Below are positions 54,166 to 61,472 of a stretch of DNA of 64,000 bases, in pieces (the stretch's first letter is position 1; every line of letters begins with the position of its first letter). Origin of the DNA: Paraflavisolibacter caeni (lineage in GTDB: Bacteria > Bacteroidota > Bacteroidia > Chitinophagales > Chitinophagaceae); NCBI RefSeq assembly GCF_025628885.1, contig NZ_JAOTIF010000001.1, positions 62,001 to 126,000 on the forward strand, in the 5' to 3' direction. Both the position numbers and the translations under genes were made by a program. The notes under the pieces are model-generated. The model was given only the letters and a program-made list of their open reading frames with translations. It did not search any database and was not told where the DNA came from.

Positions 54166-54369
54166 ATGTACGCTATTCTGTTTCTTTGCTGCTTTTACAT
54201 CAGCGCTCAGTCCCATTTTTTTGTTTACCATGCCTATACCCGTGCTGCCAATGGCGCCTCCTTGCTCAACATCAAACCCTTATATATAGACGAAGAAGGG
54301 TGGCCCACGCTCGATCCCTCGAAAAAGTTGTTCAAAAGAGAGGAGTTCCACTCTATCCCTAAACCATAA
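54166..54369 (+). pseudogene. Remnant: signal peptide fused to the C-terminal tail of a GH43 arabinanase
   Basis: 67 residues from ATG 54166 (GTG 54151 is also possible). MYAILFLCCFYISAQS looks like a signal peptide. It is followed directly by HFFVYHAYTRAANGASLLNI and KPLYIDEEGWPTLDPS, which match the last strands of endo-1,5-alpha-arabinanases (YHAY...NG...L.I.PL.WD..GWP). The whole catalytic propeller is missing, so this is probably an in-frame internal deletion. The frame is open and could still make a small secreted peptide. A strong hairpin terminator follows. Confidence 0.7.
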
Positions 54370-54416
54370 TATCTTTTCATTGGTATCAATGGTCTTGGTG
54401 CCAATGAAAAGATATT
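54368..54416. terminator. Long hairpin after the GH43 remnant
   Basis: AATATCTTTTCATTGG (54368-54383) and CCAATGAAAAGATATT (54401-54416) are perfect 16-bp arms. The stem continues inward for several pairs including G-T wobbles. It overlaps the remnant's stop codon by two bases and ends with TTTTGA. Confidence 0.8.
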
Positions 54417-54613
54417 TTGATGAAACTGGTGGGGCTTGTATCCCTTTAGCCATTTCCAGGCTCTTCATTTACTTTTAATATTGCCTCATGAAAATTAGAT
54501 GTTCCAACTTTGACCTGGATTATGTAATTTTCAACTTCCTACCTTTTGAAAGCAAACTATTTTTCTTCTTTCGTATCCCTATTCTTCATAATTAACATAC
54601 AAACCAAGATTCT

Positions 54614-55564
54614 ATGCCTTCAAAGAAAATCATTACCATTTTTGGGTCAACTGGCGCCCAGGGCGGCGGATTAGCTCGAGCAATTTTAAATGATCCTAAT
54701 AGCGAATTTGCTGTTCGTGCTTCAACAAGGAACGTGAACTCTGATAAAGCCCGGGAACTGGCACAGATGGGAGCAGAATTAGTAACTGCGGATATTGATG
54801 TTCCTTCCACTGTTCATAAAGCATTGGAAGGAGCATACGGAGCCTATTTTGTTACATTTTATTGGGCTCATTTTTCACCCGAAAAAGAAGCGGCTGAAGC
54901 AAAAATAATGGCCGAAGCTGCTAAAGCAACCGGATTGCAACATGTAATCTGGTCTACCTTGGAAGATACCCGCGAATATGTTCCCCTGGAGAATGACCAT
55001 ATGCCAACTTTGAAGGGTATATATAAAGTGCCGCATTTTGATGCTAAAGGAGAGTCAGATAAATGCTTTATAGACATGGGTGTGCCTGCAACTTTTTTAA
55101 GGGCTTCCTTTTACTGGGAAAATATGATATATTTTGGAATGGGGCCTAAGAAAGAATTAGATGGAAACTATTCTATTACTTTTCCTATTGGCGATAAGAA
55201 AATGGCTGGTATTGCTGCAGAGGATATTGGAAAATGCGCCTATGGAATTTTTAAACGTGGACAAGAAATGATTGGCAAATTAATAGGCGTTGCTGGCGAT
55301 CAGTTAACCGGCCAGGAAATGGCTGCCAAACTTTCAAAAGCATTATCCAAAGGTATTCGCTTTAATAGCGTGTCTCCTGAAACATATCGTGGGTTTGGCT
55401 TTCCCGGAGCCGACGACTTGGGAAACATGTTTCAGTTCTATCGCGACTTTGAACAGGAGTTGAACAAAGTGCGTGATGTGACTTTTTCCCGCCAATTAAA
55501 CCCTGAGCTGCAATCTTTTGATCAATGGCTGGCCAAAAACGCACAGCGCATCCCACTTGAATAG
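54614..55564 (+). CDS. NmrA/HSCARG-like NAD(P)-binding protein
   Basis: 316 residues. Rossmann start TIFGSTGAQGGGLARAIL, the Arg-rich RASTRNVNSDKARELAQMGAE that favours NADP, VHKALEGAYGAYFVTFYWAHFSPEKE and HVIWSTLEDT. These are hallmarks of atypical SDRs of the NmrA/HSCARG group, which sense the NADP/NADPH ratio or act as quinone-type reductases; the YxxxK pair is not conserved. No regulator partner is adjacent. A terminator follows 36 nt after the stop. Confidence 0.9.
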   Translation: MPSKKIITIFGSTGAQGGGLARAILNDPNSEFAVRASTRNVNSDKARELAQMGAELVTADIDVPSTVHKALEGAYGAYFVTFYWAHFSPEKEAAEAKIMAEAAKATGLQHVIWSTLEDTREYVPLENDHMPTLKGIYKVPHFDAKGESDKCFIDMGVPATFLRASFYWENMIYFGMGPKKELDGNYSITFPIGDKKMAGIAAEDIGKCAYGIFKRGQEMIGKLIGVAGDQLTGQEMAAKLSKALSKGIRFNSVSPETYRGFGFPGADDLGNMFQFYRDFEQELNKVRDVTFSRQLNPELQSFDQWLAKNAQRIPLE

Positions 55565-55599
55565 TTTTTTAGTGAAATATATTAACTTTCAAACAAATT

Positions 55600-55639
55600 A
55601 ATGAGCAAAGGGAAGTGTTTACACATTCCTTTGCTCATT
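55600..55639. terminator. Terminator-like hairpin after the NmrA gene
   Basis: A 19-bp stem (55600-55618 with 55621-55639, outer part AATGAGCAAAGG/CCTTTGCTCATT) has two mismatches and a 2-nt loop, about 36 nt after the stop codon. Confidence 0.75.
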
Positions 55640-55663
55640 TCCTCTCTATCTACCTCATTAGTC

Positions 55664-55682
55664 ATTCGAATCATTCGTCATT
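55664..55682 (+). repeat. 19-bp dispersed repeat, copy 2
   Basis: Identical to 45263-45281 (ATTCGAATCATTCGTCATT). It lies in the gap between the NmrA terminator and the small membrane protein gene. Confidence 0.7.
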
Positions 55683-55734
55683 TAGTACGCTTTTTAGAAA
55701 ACTATAACATATCCATATGATTCATATATAGGCC

Positions 55735-56214
55735 ATGGCATTTACCTTCACTCGTTTAATTGAAACGAATCCAATGCTTCTGAAAGTTTTAACCGTGGTG
55801 GGTTTGGCGAGTTTTGAATTTTACGCGGCGATTCCTGCTGGTTTTGCTTTTCACCTATCTCCTTTGGCCATTTTCCTGTCAAGTGTTTCAGGTAGTTTAC
55901 TTGGATTAATATTAACCGCATTTCTTGGTGATAGACTCAGGCTGTATTTTTCAAAAAAGAAAGAATTGAAAGAAAATAAACCTCGAAATAGCCTGATTGA
56001 TAAGATTTGGCGTAAGTACGGCGTTATAGGAGTAGGAATTTTAGGCACCCTGACTGTTGGGGCGCCGGCAAGCGTGGCAGTTGGCCTTGGTTTGAATGGA
56101 TCAGTTAGGAAACTAATGATTTGGTGCAGTATTGGTATTCTAAATCGTTGTTTGTTGTTTACAGTAATTGCACATTTGGGGAATAATTTATTTGGAAATA
56201 ACCTATTTTGGTAA
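55735..56214 (+). CDS. Small membrane protein, possibly Sm_multidrug_ex family
   Basis: 159 residues with about four hydrophobic segments. FEFYAAIPAGFAFHLSPLAIFLSSVSGSLLGLILTAFLG and RKYGVIGVGILGTLTVGAPASVAVGLGLNG resemble putative small multidrug export proteins (PF06695) in length and in the E/AAIP-G and KYG-GxxG patterns. The transport role is not proven even for the family. It is probably an inner-membrane protein, monocistronic. Confidence 0.6.
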   Translation: MAFTFTRLIETNPMLLKVLTVVGLASFEFYAAIPAGFAFHLSPLAIFLSSVSGSLLGLILTAFLGDRLRLYFSKKKELKENKPRNSLIDKIWRKYGVIGVGILGTLTVGAPASVAVGLGLNGSVRKLMIWCSIGILNRCLLFTVIAHLGNNLFGNNLFW

Positions 56215-56441
56215 AATTTCTGTAAGTCAATTTAGAAATCAATTTTTTGGTGTTAATTGCCAACGGAACGAAATTATTACTTTCGTAAACTATGTAAACA
56301 AATTACTGTGGCGAAGCGTTGATAAACAAACGTCACGTTGTATTAATTGAGGAGGTCAGTGAAATTATATAGACATTCAGTTGTTACATATATGAAAAAC
56401 CTGTCCCCTGTTTTAGTGTAAATTCTTATAAACTTTTTTTT

Positions 56442-56969
56442 ATGAAACTTTTTGTTGCAGGCCTTCCGTATGATTTATACGACGATGAACTGGTTGAAAT
56501 TTTTGAGAAATTCGGAAAAATAGTGTCTGCCAAAGTTGCGATGGACAAAGAAACCGGCAAAAGCAGAGGATTTGCCTTCGTGGAAATGGAAAACGAGCAA
56601 GATGCAAAAGATGCCATTGAGCATTTAAATGATATCTCACTCGGGAAAAAACCGTTAGTCGTTAAAGAAGCTGGCGACCAGCAAGGTGGCGGTGGCTACG
56701 GCGGAGGCAACAGAGGCGGTGGTTATGGTGGCGGCGGCTATGGCGGCGGCGGAAACCGTGGCGGCTATGGTGGCGGCGGTTACAATAAAGGTGGAGGCCA
56801 GGGTGGCGGAAACCGCGGTGGCGGTGGCTACAACAAGGGCGGCGGTTATAATAGTGGTGGCGGTGGCTACAACAAAGGTGGCGGTGGTTATAACAGCGGC
56901 GGCAGCGGTGGCAGCGGTGGTTATAACAAAAGCGACGATGGTGGTTACAAGCCTCGCAACAGGTACTAA
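56442..56969 (+). CDS. Glycine-rich RRM RNA-binding protein
   Basis: 175 residues. An N-terminal RNA recognition motif (about 1-78) has RNP2 KLFVAGLP and RNP1 KSRGFAFVEM. The rest is a glycine-rich tail of GGGGY(N/G)KGG-type repeats (about 84-165) and a terminal KPRNRY. This is the Rbp type shared by cyanobacteria and Bacteroidota, which binds single-stranded RNA, often in cold adaptation. The 227-nt upstream gap may hold a long leader. Two strong hairpins follow. Confidence 0.93.
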   Translation: MKLFVAGLPYDLYDDELVEIFEKFGKIVSAKVAMDKETGKSRGFAFVEMENEQDAKDAIEHLNDISLGKKPLVVKEAGDQQGGGGYGGGNRGGGYGGGGYGGGGNRGGYGGGGYNKGGGQGGGNRGGGGYNKGGGYNSGGGGYNKGGGGYNSGGSGGSGGYNKSDDGGYKPRNRY

Positions 56970-56982
56970 TATTTGACAGATC

Positions 56983-57019
56983 TGCGTTCTTACTATGTTC
57001 TCTTGTTGGTAAGAACGCA
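56983..57019 (+). terminator. Hairpin just after the RRM gene
   Basis: TGCGTTCTTAC (56983-56993) and GTAAGAACGCA (57009-57019) are perfect 11-bp arms with a 15-nt loop, 14 nt after the RRM stop codon. No T-run follows, so it may protect the mRNA end rather than terminate. Confidence 0.65.
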
Positions 57020-57121
57020 TAAGCTTACTATACTTCCTGTCCCATTGTTCAGATGGTGCATCTGGTTTACTGCGCAGTAGTCAGTTAGTACCCTGTGCAA
57101 TAGTTCAACTTTTATCTTTTT

Positions 57122-57180
57122 AATAGCAAAAGCCAAACCTGCAAAGTAATATTTACTTTCCAGGTTTGGCTTTTGCTATT
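57122..57180. terminator. Very long hairpin (bidirectional terminator) between RRM and small ORF genes
   Basis: Perfect 20-bp arms (57122-57141 and 57161-57180; outer part AATAGCAAAAGCC) are followed, after one mismatch, by a 6-bp inner stem (AAAGTA/TACTTT) and a 5-nt loop. It lies between convergent genes, with A/T-rich ends on both sides. Confidence 0.82.
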
Positions 57181-57242
57181 TATTGCATCATAAAGATGCA
57201 CGTCGGACAAAGATGTTCTTATTGATAGTCAATACATTCAGG

Positions 57243-57455
57243 TTAAGAAACCTGTAAAGGATTTCTTCTCGATGGGATGACGGTTTTCTCGTCTTCGCTC
57301 AAATAAACCCAAAAGTCATGTAGCTCATAAATATCTCCAGGAACCTTATTCCCTTGTTCACTGTTGCGCTCATAAGGACCCAGCAGGTTGCCATTAAACT
57401 TCAATTCCGAAAGCTTTTGCTCTAGAGTCAACTGTTTAAATTGATCAATATCCAT
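57243..57455 (-). CDS. Small protein, unknown function
   Basis: 70 residues from ATG 57455 (MDIDQFKQLTLEQKLSELKF). The frame is open 13 codons further to a TTG at 57494, which directly abuts the stop codon of the small ORF at 57495-57659. The C-terminal half GDIYELHDFWVYLSEDEKTVIPSRRNPL reads like a compact beta/alpha domain of mobile-element or regulatory small proteins. No family is recognised. It is probably co-transcribed with the upstream small ORF. Confidence 0.6.
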   Translation of the reverse strand: MDIDQFKQLTLEQKLSELKFNGNLLGPYERNSEQGNKVPGDIYELHDFWVYLSEDEKTVIPSRRNPLQVS

Positions 57456-57494
57456 ATCTGTGATTTGTTTTAGTTTTTCAAATGTAACTAACAA

Positions 57495-57659
57495 TCAATT
57501 TTTAAACCATGAAAACATCTCAGCTTTTTGTTGTATGGTTTTATACTCATCAATAATATCCAATACCTTCGGCACCTCAGGAATAGCGATCCAATACATC
57601 TGGATCTTATAAATAAAGCTATTGCGATTTTTTAACAATATGCAGTAAAACTTCTGCAT
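57495..57659 (-). CDS. 54-residue hypothetical protein
   Basis: ATG at 57659 reads MQKFYCILLKNRNSFIYKIQ, MYWIAIPEVPKVLDIIDEYK and TIQQKAEMFSWFKN, then TGA at 57495. The C-terminal two-thirds has the composition of real protein. It is in the same frame as the next gene and separated from it by one stop codon only, so the pair may once have been one ~137-residue protein or be a translationally coupled pair. No homologue is recognised. Confidence 0.45.
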   Translation of the reverse strand: MQKFYCILLKNRNSFIYKIQMYWIAIPEVPKVLDIIDEYKTIQQKAEMFSWFKN

Positions 57660-57715
57660 GTTTTTTTAGTCTGTAACTCATGGTTCTAGCTTTTTAGTTC
57701 ACTTAAAATGATAAT

Positions 57716-58396
57716 ATGAAAAAAATCTTTATCCCGACATTATTGACTTTAGTATTACCCTTATTGTTTTCCTGTAGTAGTATCTTATCAGGTTACCGTC
57801 TCAATGAAAACGACGCCGCTGCCGCTGTACGCCAGTTATTGCAACTGGGGGCAAGTGAAAGCTCTCTGGCCGGTTCTTTCAGTAAAGACGCGATCATGAC
57901 AACTATATTTCCTGAACCGGTGAAGAAAGTACTCACCACGTTAAATACCCTGGGGTTAACTTCCGAAGTTGACCGCTTTACTACAACCTTGAGTATGGCT
58001 GCAGAAAAGACGGCCGCTGCTTCAGTCCCCGTTTTTACCCGTAGCATAAACAACATGAAGTTCAATGATGCGATGCGTATTATCAAAAGTGGTGGTACTT
58101 CAGCTACGGATTATTTGAGGACTTCGGCTGGCGATAGTCTCCGTCGTTCTATTACGCCTATTATGCAGGCTGCTTTAGATGAATACAAGTTGAATGCTCA
58201 GTGGGAGCAGCTGATTAAACCTGTAAAGGGGATTGCTGGCAACAGGCTTAATCTCGATATGGCCAACCTGATGGCAGGACTAGTAAGTGAAGCGATGTTT
58301 AGAAAAATGGCCGAGAAAGAGATCGAAGTGCGCAATAACGCTTCTGCAAGAACGACCACCCTATTGCAAAAGGTATTTTCAAGAAACTGGAGTTAA
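57716..58396 (+). CDS. DUF4197 lipoprotein
   Basis: 226 residues. Lipoprotein signal with Cys21 (TLVLPLLFSCSS). The DUF4197 pattern follows: NENDAAAAVRQLLQLGASESSLAGSFSKDAIMTTIFPEPVKKV, FTRSINNMKFNDAMRIIKSGGTSATDYLR and MANLMAGLVSEAMFRKMAEKEIEVRNNASARTT at the end. It is full length. The family function is unknown; it is probably at the periplasmic face of a membrane. A rho-independent terminator follows at 58432. Confidence 0.93.
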   Translation: MKKIFIPTLLTLVLPLLFSCSSILSGYRLNENDAAAAVRQLLQLGASESSLAGSFSKDAIMTTIFPEPVKKVLTTLNTLGLTSEVDRFTTTLSMAAEKTAAASVPVFTRSINNMKFNDAMRIIKSGGTSATDYLRTSAGDSLRRSITPIMQAALDEYKLNAQWEQLIKPVKGIAGNRLNLDMANLMAGLVSEAMFRKMAEKEIEVRNNASARTTTLLQKVFSRNWS

Positions 58397-58431
58397 TTCC
58401 ATCTAAGTATCCCTATATCTAATAAAGTATG

Positions 58432-58484
58432 ATGAGTGATCAGTAATGAGCATTCCAGCTCAAGGCTGATCACTCATTTTTTTT
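58432..58484 (+). terminator. Rho-independent terminator after the DUF4197 gene
   Basis: ATGAGTGATCAG (58432-58443) and CTGATCACTCAT (58466-58477) form a perfect 12-bp stem that runs into eight T (58477-58484). Confidence 0.88.
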
Positions 58485-58670
58485 ATGGACTATTCAATAG
58501 GTTTCAGATTCAAGTTTACTTCCTATCGCTCTTTGTAACCTATGCCTCTTGGGCATTTACTTTGATCCTTTAACGTTTAACTTGCACTAAGAAGGCGATG
58601 AGCAACTTACCCTAATCAGCAATTTCTGGGAGCCGCAATTCGCGCAAGTTCCAAGAAGATCAGCGTATTC

Positions 58671-59021
58671 ATGTTGACAGTTTTATTTCTTGTGATTATA
58701 CTTGGTTCTTTAATGTACCTGATCGAAAAAGGAGAGAATGGTTTTACCAGTATTCCGGACAGCGTTTATTGGGCCATTGTTACCATTACTACAGTAGGTT
58801 ATGGCGATATATCTCCGGTTACACCTCTTGGAAAGTTTGTTGCGAGTTTGATTATGCTATTAGGTTATGGGATCATTGCAGTTCCCACCGGTATCATTAC
58901 AACTGAAGTGACATTGGCAATGAGAAAACGAGATCAAAAAAATGAGGTTTGTCCGGGCTGCGGAAAAGAAGGCCATGACCTCGATGCTGAATATTGCAAA
59001 TGGTGTGGGACAAAATTGTAG
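58671..59021 (+). pseudogene. Potassium channel pore-domain remnant
   Basis: 116 residues from ATG 58671. The selectivity filter [10 protein letters not shown] (filter at 41-46) lies between an S5-like helix and an S6 helix ([17 protein letters not shown]), followed by a C-terminal zinc ribbon (CPGCG...CKWCG). Family members have about 270 residues with four voltage-sensor helices first. Here the in-frame sequence before the ATG still reads [18 protein letters not shown] back to a stop at 58599-58601, and upstream traces are out of frame. It is therefore N-terminally truncated by mutation; the pore part might still be expressed. Confidence 0.65.
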
Positions 59022-59189
59022 TTCGTTCTTTCTTACACGCTTGTATCAACGTAATGTTTCTTCCCAATCAAGAAATTGTTAATGCTATAACTCCCTGATT
59101 CCTTTAACAATTAATTGCTTTCACTGGCACAGTCTTAGCAAATTGAGCGGTATAAACCAAATTATTTCGCCTATTAAAAACATTCTACT

Positions 59190-59690
59190 ATGAAACAAAT
59201 TTTAGCTGCATTATCCATCGCTGTAGTTATGACTGCTTGCTCCAACAACCCGTCTACAGATACGACGAAATCTGTATCGACTGTAGATACCGCTGGACTG
59301 GCAGAATTCCAGGCGTTCAAGCAACAAGCTGCAATGATGAAGATGTATGAAATGCAGAATATGAACGCTGGATTAGTTGCTCCGCAAGCAAGTACTGCAG
59401 CCTATTCATCCGCACCTGTTCGCAGAACTTCAAGCCGAAGTTATTCAAGCCGTTCGAATGGTTATCAAAGCGGTTCTATGTCATCTTCATCCGGCAATAC
59501 TGCGAAAGCCAGAAGAGGTTGGAGCAAAGCTGCTAAGGGTGCTGTAATTGGTGGTGCTACGGGTGCCGTAGCCGGTGCGGTCATCAATAAGAAGAACCGT
59601 GCTGTTGGCGCTGTCATCGGTGGTGTATTAGGTGCTGGTGGTGGTTATGCCATTGGCCGTGGTATGGATAAAAGAGATGGTCGTTTCTAA
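59190..59690 (+). CDS. Glycine-zipper (YMGG-type) lipoprotein
   Basis: 166 residues. Lipoprotein signal with Cys17 (SIAVVMTACSNN), a Ser/Arg-rich middle (about 75-110), and a glycine-zipper double hairpin at the C-terminus: AKGAVIGGATGAVAGAVINKKNRAVGAVIGGVLGAGGGYAIGRGMDKRDGRF. Glycine zippers insert in membranes or make oligomers. This is a common envelope protein of unknown function in Bacteroidota. It is monocistronic, followed by a terminator. Confidence 0.88.
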   Translation: MKQILAALSIAVVMTACSNNPSTDTTKSVSTVDTAGLAEFQAFKQQAAMMKMYEMQNMNAGLVAPQASTAAYSSAPVRRTSSRSYSSRSNGYQSGSMSSSSGNTAKARRGWSKAAKGAVIGGATGAVAGAVINKKNRAVGAVIGGVLGAGGGYAIGRGMDKRDGRF

Positions 59691-59762
59691 TACAAACGAT
59701 AAGCAGAAATTTATAAAGAAAACGGGTTATAGGGTCCCGGCATCATAAACCCTATGTGAAAT

Positions 59763-59796
59763 AAGGGGCACTGCAGATGCAGTTGCCCTTTATTTT
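59763..59796 (+). terminator. Terminator after the glycine-zipper gene
   Basis: AAGGGGCACTGC pairs with GCAGTTGCCCTT across a 4-nt loop with two single-base bulges, and TTATTTTT follows. A smaller dyad (ATAGGGT/ACCCTAT, 59729-59755) lies just before it. Confidence 0.7.
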
Positions 59797-59866
59797 TGTT
59801 ATTGCTAAGTAGCTTCTAAATTCTTTTTATGAGCCAACAATAATACCGCTTAGTTGTTCTTTAATT

Positions 59867-60349
59867 ATGAGCAGGATCTATCATTTGAAACGCGTACAAA
59901 GAATACCTGTCAGCCTGGAACAGGCATGGAATTTTTTTTCTAACCCCAATAATTTACTCACCATCACACCTCCCTTCTTGAATCTGAAGATCACCAACCA
60001 GGTGTATGGCGATGAAATATATACAGGACAAATCATCACCTATAAAGTGAAACCGCTGCTCGGCATACCAATTTTTTGGTTGACAGAAATTACGCATGTT
60101 GAACGACTGAAAATGTTTGTAGATGAACAGCGCAAAGGGCCATACAAATTATGGCATCACCAGCATCATTTTAAATCTATTGATGGTGGCGTAGAAATGA
60201 CGGACATTGTGCATTATGCTTTTCCTTTTGGTCTCTTGGGAAATATAGCCCATGCAATTACCGTTAAAAGTCAACTGAACAAGATATTTAATTACCGGTA
60301 TTTAAAAGTGCAGGAGTTATTTGGTGTGTGGAAAGGAGAGGGGCAATAA
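59867..60349 (+). CDS. SRPBCC family protein (START-like)
   Basis: 160 residues forming one SRPBCC/polyketide-cyclase-like ligand-binding domain: YHLKRVQRIPVSLEQAWNFFSNPNNLLTITPPFLNLKI, then YTGQIITYKVKPLLGIPIFWLTEITHVE and MTDIVHYAFPFGLLGNIAHAITVKSQLNKIFNYRY. It binds a hydrophobic ligand of unknown identity. In many bacteria this type sits beside nucleoside-sugar epimerases; no such partner is here. It ends in a terminator shared with the convergent TPR gene. Confidence 0.9.
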   Translation: MSRIYHLKRVQRIPVSLEQAWNFFSNPNNLLTITPPFLNLKITNQVYGDEIYTGQIITYKVKPLLGIPIFWLTEITHVERLKMFVDEQRKGPYKLWHHQHHFKSIDGGVEMTDIVHYAFPFGLLGNIAHAITVKSQLNKIFNYRYLKVQELFGVWKGEGQ

Positions 60350-60383
60350 AAAAAGCTATCCCATTGAATGAGATAGCTTTTTT
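60349..60383. terminator. Bidirectional terminator between SRPBCC and TPR genes
   Basis: AAAAAAGCTATC (60349-60360) and GATAGCTTTTTT (60372-60383) are perfect 12-bp arms with A-run and T-run outer ends, classic for termination in both directions. The stem overlaps the last base of the SRPBCC stop codon. Confidence 0.9.
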
Positions 60384-60401
60384 ATGATTAATTGCTTGGA
60401 A

Positions 60402-61055
60402 TTAACCAGGAATTCTTGATATATATTTCTCAATTTGTTTGATCTGGTCTACGATCTGGGGCGTTGTAGGCTTTAAACCTTTAGCCTTGCGGAAGAAATC
60501 CTTGGCAGCCCGAAACTCACGTTTGTTCAACATAATGCTACACATCTGCAGGTAAGCGGCAGCCTGGTTTTCTTTATCAGGCAGACCTTTGCGCAGGGCT
60601 TCACGAATGTAGTTTTCGCCTTTTCTCAGGTCGTTTTTCTGCAGAGCCAGCATCCCCATTTGCAATAAAGAGGCGCCTTCTGCTTCCTTCATCGGCATAC
60701 CGAGGTCAAGGCCCTTTTTCATGTTCACTTCAGCCGTATCAAAATCCTGCTTCATCATAGCCATATTACCTTTAAGGGTATAATAAACAGAACGGATCGG
60801 CTTGTATAAAAGGTTGGGATATTTTATGGAATTGACAATCTTTTCGGCCTCTTCCATATTACCACTTTCCATGTGCTCCTGGATAAGCCGTAAAGGGCCA
60901 AAAAAGAAATGGCCGGCAATCAATATAAGGCCAATAAAATAGAGCGGAAACACAGGCCAGAAGCCACTTACGGTAACATTGAGCAAAATGCCCGCAACAA
61001 TCAGGGCAATCCCGATATAAAGGCGGTATTTTATAAGCCAATTGTAGAATTTCAT
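60402..61055 (-). CDS. Membrane-anchored TPR protein
   Basis: 217 residues. Two N-terminal membrane helices (about 9-27 and 32-52) are followed by TPR-like helices: HMESGNMEEAEKIVNS, SVYYTLKGNMAMMKQDFDTAEVNMKKGLDLG, EGASLLQMGMLALQKNDLRKGENYIREAL and QMCSIMLNKREFRAAKDFFRKAKGL. It probably acts as a scaffold at the inner membrane. The ATG at 61055 is chosen because a TAnnTTTG box (61083-61076, minus strand) lies just upstream; a longer frame to 61100 would start before it. Confidence 0.82.
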   Translation of the reverse strand: MKFYNWLIKYRLYIGIALIVAGILLNVTVSGFWPVFPLYFIGLILIAGHFFFGPLRLIQEHMESGNMEEAEKIVNSIKYPNLLYKPIRSVYYTLKGNMAMMKQDFDTAEVNMKKGLDLGMPMKEAEGASLLQMGMLALQKNDLRKGENYIREALRKGLPDKENQAAAYLQMCSIMLNKREFRAAKDFFRKAKGLKPTTPQIVDQIKQIEKYISRIPG

Positions 61056-61197
61056 ATAAAATTTTAAAAGGTTTGCAAAGATAAGGCAGGGTTTGAACAA
61101 ATCTTTGTTATTTTGCCCTTCGTTTCAGCCAGGGTTATAGCCGCTTGATGAATTTCCATTATTCAAAGTTCTGTATTTCCTTGGTCTTGACCCCCTC

Positions 61198-61269
61198 GGC
61201 CCGGTAGTTCAATGGATAGAATAGGAGTTTCCTAAACTCTAGATACAAGTTCGATTCTTGTCCGGGCTA
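61198..61269 (+). tRNA. tRNA-Arg (anticodon CCU)
   Basis: 72 nt folding as a full cloverleaf. Acceptor GGCCCGG/CCGGGCT has a G-U first pair; D stem GTTC/GAAT; anticodon stem GGAGT/ACTCT around loop TTCCTAA (anticodon CCT, decoding AGG); T arm ACAAG-TTCGATT-CTTGT; discriminator A69. No CCA is encoded. It is the only tRNA seen in the window, and such genes are common integration sites for mobile elements. Confidence 0.92.
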
Positions 61270-61460
61270 CAAATGTCCCATTTGGTCAGAAACGGGAAGG
61301 TTTGGGCAGATTTGGGACGGTAATGGTTAAAAAGGGTCAATAATACCCTGCTGTTTTGTTCGAGTTGCCAATAGAACCTTCACGTTAATAAATGATCTTC
61401 TCATCAAATGATCGTAATATTCAGAGATAATATCTATCAAAAAGACACATTTGATTTTCT

Positions 61461-61468
61461 TAACTTTG
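61461..61468 (+). promoter_or_regulatory. TAnnTTTG -7 box at the AraC regulator gene
   Basis: TAACTTTG ends 4 nt before the ATG at 61473, so the transcript would have almost no leader. A matching -33 TTTG at the right distance is not visible. Confidence 0.4.
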
Positions 61469-61472
61469 CCTG

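Noticed and set aside
56655-57020. Ala/Thr-rich ORF on the minus strand opposite the RRM gene
   Set aside because: It is the antisense reading of the glycine-rich repeat tail of a well-supported gene.
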